Origin: Glandiceps talaboti
Taxonomy: Eukaryota > Hemichordata > Enteropneusta > Spengelidae
Reading direction: 5' to 3'
Assembly: GCF_964340395.1 (NCBI RefSeq)
Contig: NC_135561.1
Location: 22,335,986 to 22,383,485, forward strand
DNA: 47,500 nt
Shown here: one piece after another, positions 22,202 through 35,308 of the stretch
Layout of the letters: every line of letters begins with the position of its first letter
Numbering within the stretch: position 1 is the first letter of the stretch
Position numbers and translations under genes: made by a program
The notes under the pieces: model-generated
The model's input: the letters and a program-made list of their open reading frames with translations, nothing else
The model's database searches: none
Told to the model about the DNA's origin: nothing

Positions 22202-22640
22202 TTTAGTATCCATATGGTGTGTACGTGGTTTAGTATCCATATTGTGTGTGTATGCGGTTTAGTACCCATATTGTGTGTACGTGGTTTAGTACCCATATTG
22301 TGTGTACGTGGTTTAGTACCCATATTGTGTGTGCGTGTTTTAGTACCCATATTGTGTGTACGTGATTTAGTACCCATATTGTGTGTACGTAGTTTAGTAC
22401 CCATATTGTGTGTACGTAGTTTAGTACCCATATTATGTGTACGTAGTTTAGTACCCATATTGTGTGTACGTGGTTTAGTACCCATATTGTGTGTACGTGG
22501 TTTAGTACCCATATTGTGTGTACGTGATTTAGTACCCATATTGTGTGTACGTAGTTTAGTACCCATATTGTGTGTACGTAGTTTAGTACCCATATTGTGT
22601 GTACGTAGTTTAGTACCCATATTATGTGTACGTGTTTTGG
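22202..22640. repeat. 27-bp minisatellite, second subfamily, about 16 units
   Basis: The unit is GTGTGTACGTGG followed by TTTAGTACCCATATT. It is the same 27-bp register as the preceding array but a distinct homogeneous subfamily (TACG for TATG, TTTAGTACCC, CATATT). CGTGGTTT, CGTAGTTT and CGTGATTT variants occur. Confidence 0.95.
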
Positions 22641-24740
22641 ATACTTACATTGATTCAGTACTACTGATTATCTCTAAAAGTTTGACTTTTAGAATGTTCT
22701 AAATGTAATATCTTCAAATGTTTAAATATTATTAATTGATTTCATTGCCAACTTACGTTAGTTATTAAAGCCATTACATTGTAGATATCTACAATTTGAG
22801 GTTTTCGTAATAACGTTAACACTTTTGTTAGCGTATACTAAAACGAGGCAGGCCAAAGCAAAAAAAAACACACAAAAAAACCAGAACAGACCAAAAATAG
22901 TCGACTGACAACCATATTTATTAGGTTTGGATATTTCTATGGTCAAATCAACATTTTGACTTCAATTCATTGCGCCATCAACGGTCGACATTGGATTTCT
23001 TTTGTACGCTAACCTCATTGTCACTTTCCGCTATCACTGATCATAACTCAAGGATCTGTCCAGAGCAAGATAATGTACACAATAAACTATTCAAACTATT
23101 TTTTTTATTAAAAAATGTAATGGGGGGGGGGGGCTGGGTTGGAATCTTTCATACCGTACATTTATGGTCTGTACGTTTGTTTTTTAATCGATGGATGCGC
23201 ATGCTCTGCTGAATTTTCAACGAGATTTCAATGAAATTACTGATCAACTCTCTCTTCTTACTTACATTATATGAACGGGAAGTAAGGCATTAGAATCAAA
23301 CTGACCGATGTTGCAAGATCGCAATATTGGCCGAATCACGCATACGGAGCAAGAAAGTGTCGATTTTAATAGTACTCCTGATCACGAGATACCCCCTCCC
23401 ACCACCAGTAGCACCACTAGCACCAGTACCAGCACCACCTTATTCACACTATAATAATTACATAGTGACAATGTATTAGTATTAGTACGCCAAAGCTCAT
23501 CTTGAATCGTTTGAAGTACCGCCCAATTTAAGTGAAGATATTCCACTTCAAACTAAGTGTATGGACGGTGTGAGTGCAAAATCAGGACCCATTAGAAACA
23601 CGTGATTGAACATCACAGCTAAGTGACTCACACTGGGAGATAAACGACATGTTCGTGTCTTCTCCAAGGAATACTGTATATGGTTCATAGTTGTCGGCAG
23701 TGTGTTCCGTTACACTAGAGTTATGCATCGTGTGAACATCTGTTTTTAACAAACAACAAGGTTTATGGTCTAGAGTTGATCACATAGACATTCACTGGGC
23801 ACATAGGAATAGATTACCTGTCACACAATCAATCCATGCATCAACCAATAAACAATAAAGAACGTTCACTGAATGCTGTCAAGTATTCCCCTTATTTCCT
23901 TATCCTTAGACTATTCTCAATATCCCATAATATCCCATTCCTTTTAGTTCTCCGTAAAGTGTAATGATCTGTAAAATTTGTTCTTCATAAACACGTACTA
24001 ATTTAGCATCTCTTAACATTATCTGCTCTTGAGATGTATTAACTATTCGTTCACAAATTTATACCCAGGGACTATGTTCCTTTCAAGACACCTTGATCAA
24101 GTTGTTTACAAAATTGACAATCAACTAGAACTTGGACAGAATATTTGGGGTCTGTATTACCCCTCTACCAAAATGTAAATTTCAACTTCACCATGCATCT
24201 ATAGCGGTGTTTGTTCATATTGATATCGAATGTTTTCTACGCATATCATATTTGACTAAAGCTACCGATGACTTCTAAACCATTTATCACTTTGTCATCA
24301 CGGTGTTTACGATTGTCTCGTCAAGTTAGGTTAGTTGTTATAATAGTTATCAACCTAGTCTAGATGCCAGCGTGGTTTGTAACTAAACCATGTCTGGTCA
24401 AAGTCCCTCAATCAACACAAAAAAGTTGTTCATCCAATCAGTGAACCCCGACTGTTATAGTGACGTAAATAGTGTATAAGTAGTATCCTGAGTTGACAAA
24501 TACTAGTATACCGGATTTTATATATAACTGCCACAATACAATGAACACCAACTTTATGAGGGACTGTGTTATTGGTTAGAATTTTGTGATTAATTAATAA
24601 AGATATGATGTTAATAACTGTGTGGGTGGCTGTGAATGAATTTTACTTTTCATCTCATGCATCTCAGGACTTCTAGAGTAAGGACTTTGACTATACCGTG
24701 AGTGAATGTGTAAACGGTAACGATACTATATAGGAACTAG
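22641..24740. other. Non-coding stretch
   Basis: No recognisable gene. It contains a G run near 23123-23133 and a CACCA/CACTAG-rich patch near 23396-23440. No other structure stood out. Confidence 0.4.
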
Positions 24741-25047
24741 ACTATTGTCAACCCCTCCCCCAAACAGTAGTTGTCAACCCCTCCCGTGACTAAGATAGTA
24801 AATGTCAACCCCTCCCCCAACAAAGAAGTAAATGTCAAACCTCCCTTAAGATAGTAAATGTCAACCCTCCCCTAACCACCCTCCCCTAACTAAGATAGTA
24901 AATGTCAACCCCTCAGTTAGTTACTCAGTTAGTGTAGTGTTATAAAAATACCAGTTAGTGTAGTGTTATAAAAATACCAGTTAGTGTAGTGTTATAAAAA
25001 TACCAGTTAGTGTAGTGTTATAAAAATACCAGTTAGTGTAGTGTTAG
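24741..25047. repeat. Two small tandem repeats
   Basis: 24751-24917 holds irregular units with AAATGTCAACCCCTCCC. 24929-25047 holds four to five 26-bp units TTAGTGTAGTGTTATAAAAA plus TACCAG. Confidence 0.9.
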
Positions 25048-25579
25048 GAAAATAGAAAACTAGAAAAGTCAAAGGCCACCATACTATGAACACAATTAAA
25101 CCAACGTCCATTCAGTAGCTATTTAAACCACAGATAAGTAAGTAGCCGCTTAGTCGCGGCAAAAGTTGGACGCTATCGTAAAACTTTGTCAATGGCAGAA
25201 TCTCGTAACTAGAATTCAAACTTGGTTGTTTGCAATGTTCGTCACACTGCCCTCCCCAGTGATTTGATGACCAACCATTGACGACCAGCAAATGTTGTGA
25301 TGTAAAATCGCTAACGATTAGTTGACGAAATCTCTTAACTGATAGAAGTGTTATTGGCCGTGATATCGTAACAAATAAACTGTGTGAGAGTCGAATTAAT
25401 AACAATAGTGACATAAACAAAGATTGTGAATGAGATGATGTTTATATTATGCCAATGTCAGACTATAACCCAAAAGTGTCAGACACTATACCGATTAACA
25501 CTTTCGTCACTTTTCATTGTCTAAAACAATTAGAAATATTTTGACTGTCTGTCACGGATTACAATGTCTGATTTCAATG

Positions 25580-26052
25580 CAAAATCCTAGACCGTACACG
25601 TGTAGGGTCTATGAGAAGGCCACATAGACGTTGATATAGGGTTGTTACTAACATATCGTAAATGTAGAATAAAAGGACTCCCAGGTCTGTGGTTATCAGT
25701 GAATACAGAATAATCAACAACCACATTTGCTTATCTATATTTTTTCCTATGATCAAAGGTTTTCACAACTATGTTATATTGGCGAAGACCTGAACTGTAC
25801 TGTATTTTAAAAAGGTAAGCGACACTTTTTCTATTATTACATGAACCATAGACCGTGTAGGGTCTACGCATAAACCGTTTACCGTGTAGGGCCTGTTACA
25901 TGAACCATAAACCGTGTAGGGTCTATGCATGAACCGTTTACCGTGTAGGGCCTGTTACATGAACCGTAGACCGTGTAGGGTCTATGCATGAACCGTAGAC
26001 CGTGTAGGGCCTGTTACATGAACCGTAGACCGTGTAGGGTCTATGCATGAAC
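25580..26052. repeat. Tandem hairpin repeats with AGACC/GGTCT arms
   Basis: From 25839, units of about 30 bp alternate between a form with ATAGACC-gtgtag-GGTCTAT and a form with TTTACCGTGTAGGGCCTG, joined by CATGAACC. A single related unit lies near 25588-25615. The flank and arm phrase GAACCATAGAC / GTCTATGC...GAACC also frames the palindrome at 4255-4290. Confidence 0.85.
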
Positions 26053-26319
26053 ATGGAAGTTGGCATTTTGAAGAAACGCTGTATTGTAAATAGAATTACA
26101 ATCGCTTTGACAATTATCAGTAAAGTCTTTACATATATGTTGGAGGAATCATTTACTAGTTTTATATTTGGACCTTTTAAGTCTCCTAGTATCGTTCGTT
26201 AGTCTGCCGTCAACGAATATTCGTTAATCCGGTCAGTCACCAAGGTAAGAAGGACGGTATATCGTTTTATTTGACAGTACACATGCATTCGTCAGGTCGA
26301 AAGCCCAAGGTTATGTTGC

Positions 26320-26652
26320 CTTTTGACTCAGACCACTAACTCAGAGTTTTTGACTCAGACCACTAACTCTGAGCTTTTGACTCAGACCACTAACTCTGAG
26401 CTTTTGACTTAGACCACTATCTCTGAGCTTTTGACAAATAAATGATGTTATATGTCAAGGATTATACCATACTGCAGCTACTTTTGCACTCCTAACGAAC
26501 GCTCGTCCGTACGCCGTCAAGTAATGTTCGTCCGTGTGCCGTCAAGTAATGTTCGTCGGTATGCCGTCAAGTAATTTTCGTCGGTATGCCGTCAAGTAAT
26601 TTTCGTCTGTGTGCCGTCAACGAATGTTCGCCTGTGTGCCGCGAATGAATCT
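26320..26652. repeat. 27-bp and 25-bp short tandem repeats
   Basis: 26322-26434 has four copies of TTTTGACTCAGACCACTAAC plus TCTGAGC. 26492-26652 has about six copies of a 25-bp unit with GTGCCGTCAAGTAATGTTCG. Confidence 0.9.
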
Positions 26653-27800
26653 TCATTAAATTGTCATTAAAGTACTTGAAGTAAAAATTGTCAGTTGTCG
26701 TTATGGGAATGTCCTTTGTCGTTTTTGTTTTACAATGGATAGAATCAGTACTAGTTCTTAGTAGTAACACGGTATGATAAACACATTTGACCAGTCGCCC
26801 AACGTACAAGCAACGCATTAGATTTGATAAACGTGGAAAATACAGAACTAGTATTGGAGTAGACTATGGAACTTTGCAAGAAATACAATAGTTAGCAAAA
26901 ATTGGTTAAAACGCGAAATTAAAATGAATTTTAAAAAATGAAATTAAAAATGAAGGGATTTGGTGATGGTATACTAGTGTGATGCAAAAATCCAATTGTA
27001 ACCAAATCACTGGCGATACGCCACAGTATTGTTATAGTGACATATTATAAGATGCCCCAACCATTGCAATTCACTGAGTATGTAATGAGATGAACACAAT
27101 GAATACAATGTAACCATAGCAACAAGCTGTAAGAACTACGTTGAAACATCGCTTATGAAGTACAAACTATTTACGGTGACTGTTACACTACGGGATAGTA
27201 TTGTCACTGTATGTATTATGCATATGTTGTAATGAACCAGTCTGACACCTTGCTGTCATAGCGTCCAACGTTTATGCAAATAACCGTCCAGTCTTGTCAA
27301 TTTCAATTGAATCCAAACAATAGTGGCGAATTCACAGTAAATAACATTTTCACTTTGTGCATAGAATGACAAGAGTTCAAGCTAAGATATCTATTTTCAA
27401 AACTTTGTAGTTTTAAATACTATGTCCAAGGTGTCTGGTCATCTCAGTACAAACTAGTAAGCTGTTTCAACATTTTAAAGTGGTTATTGGATGATAGGCT
27501 AATGTCTTAACTACTCTACTCTCCAGTGTTTTGTTAACACTTTCTGTTACTACATATGTGTGTAATTCCATTCCATATATTTCCATTGGCTTATTGTTGT
27601 TTGTAAGCTATCGTGTAATATACAAATCTTTTCCATCTCACAACACTGTGGTGATATTGCAGATCGCAGTTTGACAATACAAAACAGACAGTTACTAGAG
27701 TAAACAGTTTCAATGCTATGAAAGTCTAATGGGCGTCTGTGTCAGAAATACTATATTACAAAAGGAGCAATGGTCACCAAGTGTACATAATCAGTGTTAG
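26653..27800. other. Non-coding stretch with one RFX X-box match
   Basis: No recognisable coding sequence. GTAACCATAGCAAC at 27110-27123 fits the X-box consensus GTHNYYATRRNAAC. Confidence 0.4.
27110..27123. promoter_or_regulatory. RFX X-box motif match
   Basis: GTAACCATAGCAAC fits the 14-bp X-box consensus bound by RFX transcription factors, which control ciliary genes. Motif match only. Confidence 0.4.
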
Positions 27801-28700
27801 GAAGACTTAAAGTCACCAATACATGTGTGTATGTGTACATAGTGTTGGGAAGACATACTAGTATAGCCATCAATACATGTGTGTATATGTACATAGTCAG
27901 TGTTCGGAAGACAACTTATAGTCACCAATACATGTGTGTATGTGTACATAGTGTTGGGAAGACATACTAGTATAGCCATCAATACATGTGTGTATATGTA
28001 CATAGTCAGTGTTAGGTAGACATAGTATAGCCACCAATACATGTGTGTATGTGTACATAGTCAGTGTTAGGTAGACATAGTATAGTCACCAATACATGTG
28101 TGTATGTGTACATAGTCAGTGTTAGGAAGGCAAATTAAAATCACCAATACATGTGTGTATGTGTACATAGTCAGTGTTAGGTAGACATAGTATAGCCACC
28201 AATACATGTGTGTATGTGTACATAGTCAGTGTTAGGAAGGCAAATTAAAATCACCAATACATGTGTGTATGTGTACATAGTCAGTGTTAGGAAGGGAAAT
28301 TATAGTCACCAATACATGTGTGTATGTGTACATAGTGTTAGGAAGACACAGTATAGCCACCAATACGTATGTGTATGTGTACATAGTATTAGGAAGACAT
28401 AGTATAGCCACCAATACATGTGTGAATGTGTACATAGTCAGTGTTAGGAAGGGAAATTATAGTCACCAATACATGTGTGTATGTGTACATAGTCAGTGTT
28501 AGGAAGGGAAATTATAGTCACCAATACATGTGTGTATGTGTACATAGTGTTAGGAAGACATAGTATAGCCACCAATATATGTGTGTATGTGTACATAGTC
28601 AATGTTATGAAGGCATAGTATAGTCACAATACATGTGTGTATGTGTACATAGTGTTAGACAAATTATAGTCACCAATACATGTGTATGTGTACATAGAAT
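27801..28700. repeat. ~54-bp minisatellite, about 16 units
   Basis: Units contain CACCAATACATGTGTGTATG, TGTACATAG, an optional TCA before GTGTTAGGAAG, and either ACATAGTATAGC or a GGGAAATTATAGT/GGCAAATTAAAAT variant. Unit length varies because of the optional blocks. Confidence 0.95.
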
Positions 28701-30779
28701 ATCTTAGGAATGATATCATAATGATGTCAAGTAATGTATAGATATAGTCACATATTGTAAATGGTGTTGATATCATTTGTTACCTCACAATGGTAGAAAG
28801 TTAAAATGTGACGTCACATACCAAATATGTCTTCCGTGTACCACGTTTATTTAGGGGGCGAGATCAATAGATCAGTGAAGGATAAAAAAAAAAACTAAAT
28901 TCTTTTACTTTTGAGGTCAGGTGGGTGGTCATTTTAGTTCTCATCCTCGTAAAACGATATGGATCTATTTGCACCCCTTAAAACAAACATTTATAAAAAA
29001 TGTCGAATTGAGAAATGGAAAATGTTTTGTTATAGTATATGCATAGCACTAAAGTAAATTGTCAACAAAAGAAATATTTTCCTCACTACATACAACCTTT
29101 GTATTCATATCACTACATACTACTACATGTACATACACCCTTTGTATTCATATCATTACATACCACTACACACAACCTTTGTATTCATAGCACCACATAC
29201 TAGTACACACATGTTTGAAATTGGTTGTGCTGTCTGAAACAATTTTCAATTTTGGCCAATTTAGTTAGAGGGGGTGGAGACTGGGTAAATAATTTCATGA
29301 ATTTAGTTTTTTTAAATCCTATATTGAATTATATGTTATCTCGCTCCTTATCTGGGTTGACAAATGATAATTGGTGGCTTTCTAGTGTATCTGTAGTTAC
29401 ATGTTGAATGTAAAGGTATGCAGTCAAAGTTGGCACAAAATGTAACCATAAACATGGACATTCAAGGTTGATATCACCTTCATTCGTTATCAAGCTTGAC
29501 ACCTACAATACTTATAAGCAAACCAATACAACTTGTCAAAGCATGTACTGCTGATGTATTATATCATTGTTTCTACTTCGATACAGGGTCATGTATTATA
29601 TCATTTGGTCATGTAGTATTTAACTACTACAACACAGCTGGTGTTGACACTTTCAATAAACTGTCATTATGTCTGACACTTCACTTAATACGTCTGAATT
29701 TTATGCAGATTTGGGAATTAATGTAAGCTTTATCTGTTTCATTTGTTGAACTTGACCTACGACTATGAAGGTAATATATATGTAAAGTGTTAAATCAAAT
29801 CTGATAGTCTAAAAGTTAACTTAATAAGATTCACATGAATATGAGCACAACTCAAAGCATGTATACACTGTACGTACTGTCTGAACTTATCAACTACGAC
29901 TGTAAATACGGAAGAATCAATTGCTTTGCAGTCTCAGTATATCTAAACACGTTGATGCAAGTGTCGTTTATTTGATTAAACGCCGACTACTTTTATATTT
30001 TTACCGGAAATAAAAGTGTGTAAAGTAGCAATGACATAAGCTTAATGGTGGATAAGTTAACAACTTGCCATTACACGTGGGCATTGTATCTCGACTTTTA
30101 CCTAGGGTGTCCGTGCACAGACCACATTAATTTCATTTCTAAGTTGTTCTAAATTCTGTGATGTGAAAACTACTGGGTCAGTTCATACATGTCACGTTCA
30201 AGATTGACGAAAACAACAGTTGCAGTTAATATTTTAGAATGACCTTGCCTTATCCTAAGTTGGCCATTATCTACGTCTCCCTCAAATCCAAATATGGTCC
30301 AGTTTCAAAATTAACGAATTCTCACCACAGCTTGACAAAGTAAACCTCATACATTCTATTCTATATTTACATGCATTCGAGAATTTATTGATGTTGTTGA
30401 TGTGTTAGTTAAATGTTGGTCTTGTTCAGTTTTCCCGTGCCGTTGTTTGTATCAGTTGACCCCGTCTAACCAGGCTATATTACAGTTATCCCGTCTATCA
30501 GGCTGTATTACAGTTAGCTTATCTTACCAGTACAGGCCATATAACAACACAGGCGGTGCATATCGTGACAAATATCAGAGGAAGTTTTATTTCATCAATA
30601 ATTCTTCGTTTTGACGAAATTCGTTAATATGGTGAGGAAAACCAGCTACACATTGTATCAAGGTCACTGACTGGAGTCATCCTCTTAGATGACTTTATTT
30701 CAACCAATCTTCGTCCAGTTTATATCAAAGGCTAATAATATAAGAGTAGTTCAATCTACGGTCTTATAGTGTTACGTAC
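28701..30779. other. Non-coding stretch
   Basis: No recognisable coding sequence. A short patch of CCTTTGTATTCATA repeats lies at about 29090-29200. Open frames are below 80 codons and show no family resemblance. Confidence 0.4.
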
Positions 30780-30824
30780 CTTCAGATGTAAACGTTGTCC
30801 GTTTCTAGCCATAGCCATAGCCAT
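30780..30824 (-). CDS. Candidate first coding exon, 15 codons (low confidence)
   Basis: The minus strand reads MAMAMARNGQRLHLK from an ATG at 30824 and stops exactly in phase 0 at AAG/GTACGT, a good donor. Repeated ATGGCT starts and the precise donor phase make a first exon plausible. No following exon was identified, and the peptide matches nothing I know. Another candidate start lies head-to-head 443 bp away on the plus strand. Confidence 0.25.
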
Positions 30825-31266
30825 CAAGTTTTTAACGTTTTGCAATAGAAGTTCCACCGACCAACACTGTTTACTCCAATAAGTAACATGGTCCCCTACT
30901 CTACCATATATCATAGAATTACAGCCAAACTTCTTTAAATCAAGGTGTGTGTGACCGAAAGGAATATTGTAGCGACGAAATATTCAATATCTTGGTAAAA
31001 GTCCGACGAAATTCGTTTCCCTGCAAGTTCGTTATTTTAACCAATTGAATTGGACCATCTGTTTTCAATGGCGGTTAACCCAATATAATACAGTTACACA
31101 CCCATTCGGTGACATCTAATACTTTTCAAACATTCTTCAATAGTTGACATTTGTAGTCCCTAAAGTGACAAATTAAGATTTCCTTTACTCTCATCTTCTG
31201 TCAATAATCGTCAAATTCAGACATTTTATAAAGAAAATAGTCCCAAGGTAGGAATGACGTATTCAA

Positions 31267-31368
31267 GATGGCGGAAAACGAGCGGTCCCATTTACAAATG
31301 AATGGAAAACACACAGAAGACGGTTTTGAACGGTATTGGGACATTAGAGGAGAGTTGGATCCATGGTA
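31267..31368 (+). CDS. Candidate first coding exon on the plus strand (low confidence)
   Basis: An ATG in the context TTCAAGATGGCGGAAAA opens a 33-codon frame beginning MAENERSHLQMNGKHTEDG, continuing FERYWDIRGELDPW and stopping at TAA. CCATG/GTAACC just before the stop is a possible donor (phase 2), which would make this an exon rather than a complete peptide. CAAGATGGCGG is the YY1-type start element common at animal 5' ends, and TGACGTA lies a few bases upstream. Neither the product nor later exons were recognised. Confidence 0.3.
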
Positions 31369-31502
31369 ACCTATTGTTACAACGAATATTAAAAGACGCA
31401 ACAAGATGTAGCAAACTAGTTATTAAATTATGAACAATTTGTTAAAATGAAAATGTTTTCGATACGTACACAGATGAATTACTTTTGATAGCTTTAAAGA
31501 GA

Positions 31503-31516
31503 GTTGCTATGGCAAC
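31503..31516. promoter_or_regulatory. RFX X-box motif match
   Basis: GTTGCTATGGCAAC is a nearly symmetric, full-consensus X-box. It lies 235 bp downstream of the candidate start at 31267 and about 680 bp upstream of the candidate minus-strand start at 30824. Confidence 0.5.
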
Positions 31517-32143
31517 AAGTTAGCTGAAAACCATTGAATTCGTGTATTCATCATTCCTGACTAACAGATAGACTGAGGCTTGAAATTCAAAATTCCAACA
31601 CAGTTTTTGTTTCCAAAGTAACTTTTATAAATGCAAGATTTCTTTTGCGTTTCCTGCTGGTTCCTGGTATGCAAATGGGTTTAGATACACATTAACAGAC
31701 AGACTCGACTTTAAAAATGCTAAGTTTAACACAGATGGTCTGACTGCAATTTAAGGTGAAACTATTGACTTAGTGTAATACGGGTTGTTTTTTCCGTTTG
31801 TAGGGGTTTCATGTCATCGCATTATTATTGGTATAATGTTTTCAATAAACGTAACGATGTGACGAGAAGTCGTTATGTGATTAAAAGTCAATGAGAGCGA
31901 TTGTACACGGTTTATTGATATCACTCACAATCAATCAACTATAACGCTTCATTAAGTTATCGCATTATTCATTACGTCACTATCAATTTCACTAAAACCA
32001 CAATTACTGGTATTTGCTGTTAATTTGTACACAAATGATATATATCAATCAAGCAATACCCATCATCTCCAAAAAGGTAGAATTACGATTAAATTTGATG
32101 AATTGACTTACCTATCGAACTTACTTTATTTCAGTCAATGGTC

Positions 32144-32157
32144 GTTGCCATAGCAAC
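32144..32157. promoter_or_regulatory. RFX X-box motif match
   Basis: GTTGCCATAGCAAC is a full-consensus, near-symmetric X-box in non-coding DNA. Motif match only. Confidence 0.5.
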
Positions 32158-32601
32158 CGAAAGTACGTAATTTACTCGATGAATATTCCTATATTCATAA
32201 ATTGCGCCCTCCCATTTGCAGCGTCGGACGCGAATGAATAGATATAGGTAAATGTATAAAATGGCATTGCATTGCTATATTGACAGCAGACAATCAAATG
32301 TTTCGTTGTAGTGGTCGTAGCTGAGGTGTATATACTTAAGAATTGTGAACGTAAAATGATTTGTCTAAATTGTTTGTTGAATATAGTTTAATATAGCTTC
32401 AATATCATGGAGTGTAGTCAAAGTTGTATGGTGTATATTCCAAACAGAGTTGTGTGATCCAAAGGTTCGTTTAGATCACTGCCAAGAGACTTATGGTGAA
32501 TACGGATCAAGATACATTCATCAACATTTGATATATATTATATATTTACGTTCTGCCACTGCGGTATAGAGCACTGTTTTAGCAGATTGATACTCACCGA
32601 G

Positions 32602-32602
<1 letters not shown>

Positions 32603-32675
<73 letters not shown>
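32603..32675. repeat. (TA)n microsatellite
   Basis: A pure TA run of about 73 bp. Confidence 0.97.
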
Positions 32676-32678
<3 letters not shown>

Positions 32679-34172
32679 CACCTGCTGTTTCCGCGCTTTG
32701 CATGTTGTGTTCAGTTTTATTTACTCAGAGATTAAGTCGTACTTAAAATTGGGTAGTAAAGTAGACATATCTCTAGCTCTACTTACTGTACCCATGTACT
32801 ATGACAAGAGGTGTACATGTACGTACAATATTGCAGGACTAGCTCGGCTATCCGTTTTCAAGATCTGTTCAATATTGAGGACCATCGTGTTGCCGAATAA
32901 AAACGGTTGCTATGTGTGTTTTTGGTACAGAGAGTAAGTGCTCTTGAAATGATAGCCAACTTCATATCACTTAGACTCTCTGTTGGACTATACTTCCCCA
33001 ATAATTGATTGAAATTGCACACAAATCACGGTAATAGCACAAAATTAGTTAGCTTGCTAAAGGGTGCTCTTGGCGATCCCAAGTTGACTTCGTCAAATGT
33101 ACCGGTGAGGTCTGTCCTATACTCCACAGACTACATACAAAGTGATCGAAATTGGTGTAATTGCAAGGAGAAATGCCCCAGGGAGAGTAGCTGCAAATCT
33201 TACATGTAATTCCCACTTACACTCACTTTTCAACAGGAAACATCTTTTGGAGCCACAACATAGCCATCATGACAAGTCAATGTAGTGTATGCATTGAATT
33301 TTAAAATATTGTATATACTTTACCGATCAACAGGCTAGGCTATCGAACACTGTTTTGAAACCAATTGTAATATTCAGACAGAGTTAAGACGTTACTGTAC
33401 ATGTCCCAATTCGTCAAATATCAGGTCGTTGTATCAAATCACTGCACCTTTAAGGTAGTTCGTTTCTGTCTGTTTTTGAAAATTTGATGGCGAGCTATCC
33501 TTCCAATCCACACTTTGTTGTCAAGATGTACATTTGACACACTCGTGCATATTGACGGTATTCTTTTTGTCCTATATTATTTTTTTCTTTGGCGCAAAGC
33601 TGTGTCGTAGTATGTTGTATTCAGTGTGTGATATCTGGAGGGGGCCTCCCTGACATAATGGCACCCAGCCTATTTTCTACTGTTAATATGTCACTAAATG
33701 CGAGTCTTCCGTGATTTTAATGAATACTAAATGGTTTAACTTGCTAGTAGCACTTTCACATTAGAGACGGATATCACGTAAAATAGTGACTTTCAACACT
33801 TAGCGTTGACTATTTAGCTGCCGACACTAAATGGATGACAGTCCACAATGAATAGATCTCCTGAAAGGAAATGCTCATAGACAATACTTGAAAGTAGCTA
33901 CTCTCAGATTACATGATGTACTTCACAGTATATATATGGATACTATCACCACAGTACTCGTGTGTACTGTCCCATTCGTTGTATTGTAATACATATTGCA
34001 TCAAAACACGTGAAATCATCACACGAAATAGAATAATCATCACCTCGCCATTTTATCTCCACAATCATTAAGTATAATTTTGAATATACAAACAAGCATG
34101 GATGATACTCAAGTTGTCTGACGGCAACAATAAGAGACGAAATGACAGATGGACAAACTTACGAAAAAACTG
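32676..34172. other. Non-coding stretch
   Basis: No recognisable coding sequence or repeat family. Confidence 0.4.
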
Positions 34173-34928
<756 letters not shown>

Positions 34929-35308
34929 CATGTATGTATGTATGTATGTATGTATGTATGTATGTATGTATGTATGTATGTATGTATGTATGTATGTATG
35001 TATGTATGTGTGTATGTGTGTATGTGTGTATGTGTGTATGTATGTATGTATGTATGTATGTATGTATGTATGTATGTATGTATGTATGTGTATGTGTGTG
35101 TGTGTATGTATGTATGTATGTACGTATGTATGTATGTATGTATGTATGTAGGTAGGTAGGTAGGTAGGTCTGTATGTATGTATGTATGTATGTATGTATG
35201 TATGTATGTAGGTAGGTAGGTAGGTAGGTAGGTCTGTATGTATGTATGTATGTATGTATGTATGTATGTATGTATGTATGTATGTATGTATGTATGTATG
35301 TATGTATG
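34929..35308. repeat. (ATGT)n compound microsatellite
   Basis: ATGT units are interrupted by GTGT variants and by two blocks of GTAG repeats (about 35149-35168 and 35209-35233), each ending in TCTGTATG. It yields overlapping open frames in several phases that are not genes. Confidence 0.97.

Larger units (their letters stand above)
31369..32600. other. Non-coding stretch with two RFX X-box matches
   Basis: No recognisable exon. The two X-box matches at 31503 and 32144 are listed separately. The rest is AT-rich sequence. Confidence 0.4.

Noticed and set aside
19668-22702. Frames of 992, 864 and 844 codons as giant repeat proteins
   Set aside because: They are pure translations of a 27-bp minisatellite, overlap one another on both strands, and have no signal peptide, domain, start context or splice sites.
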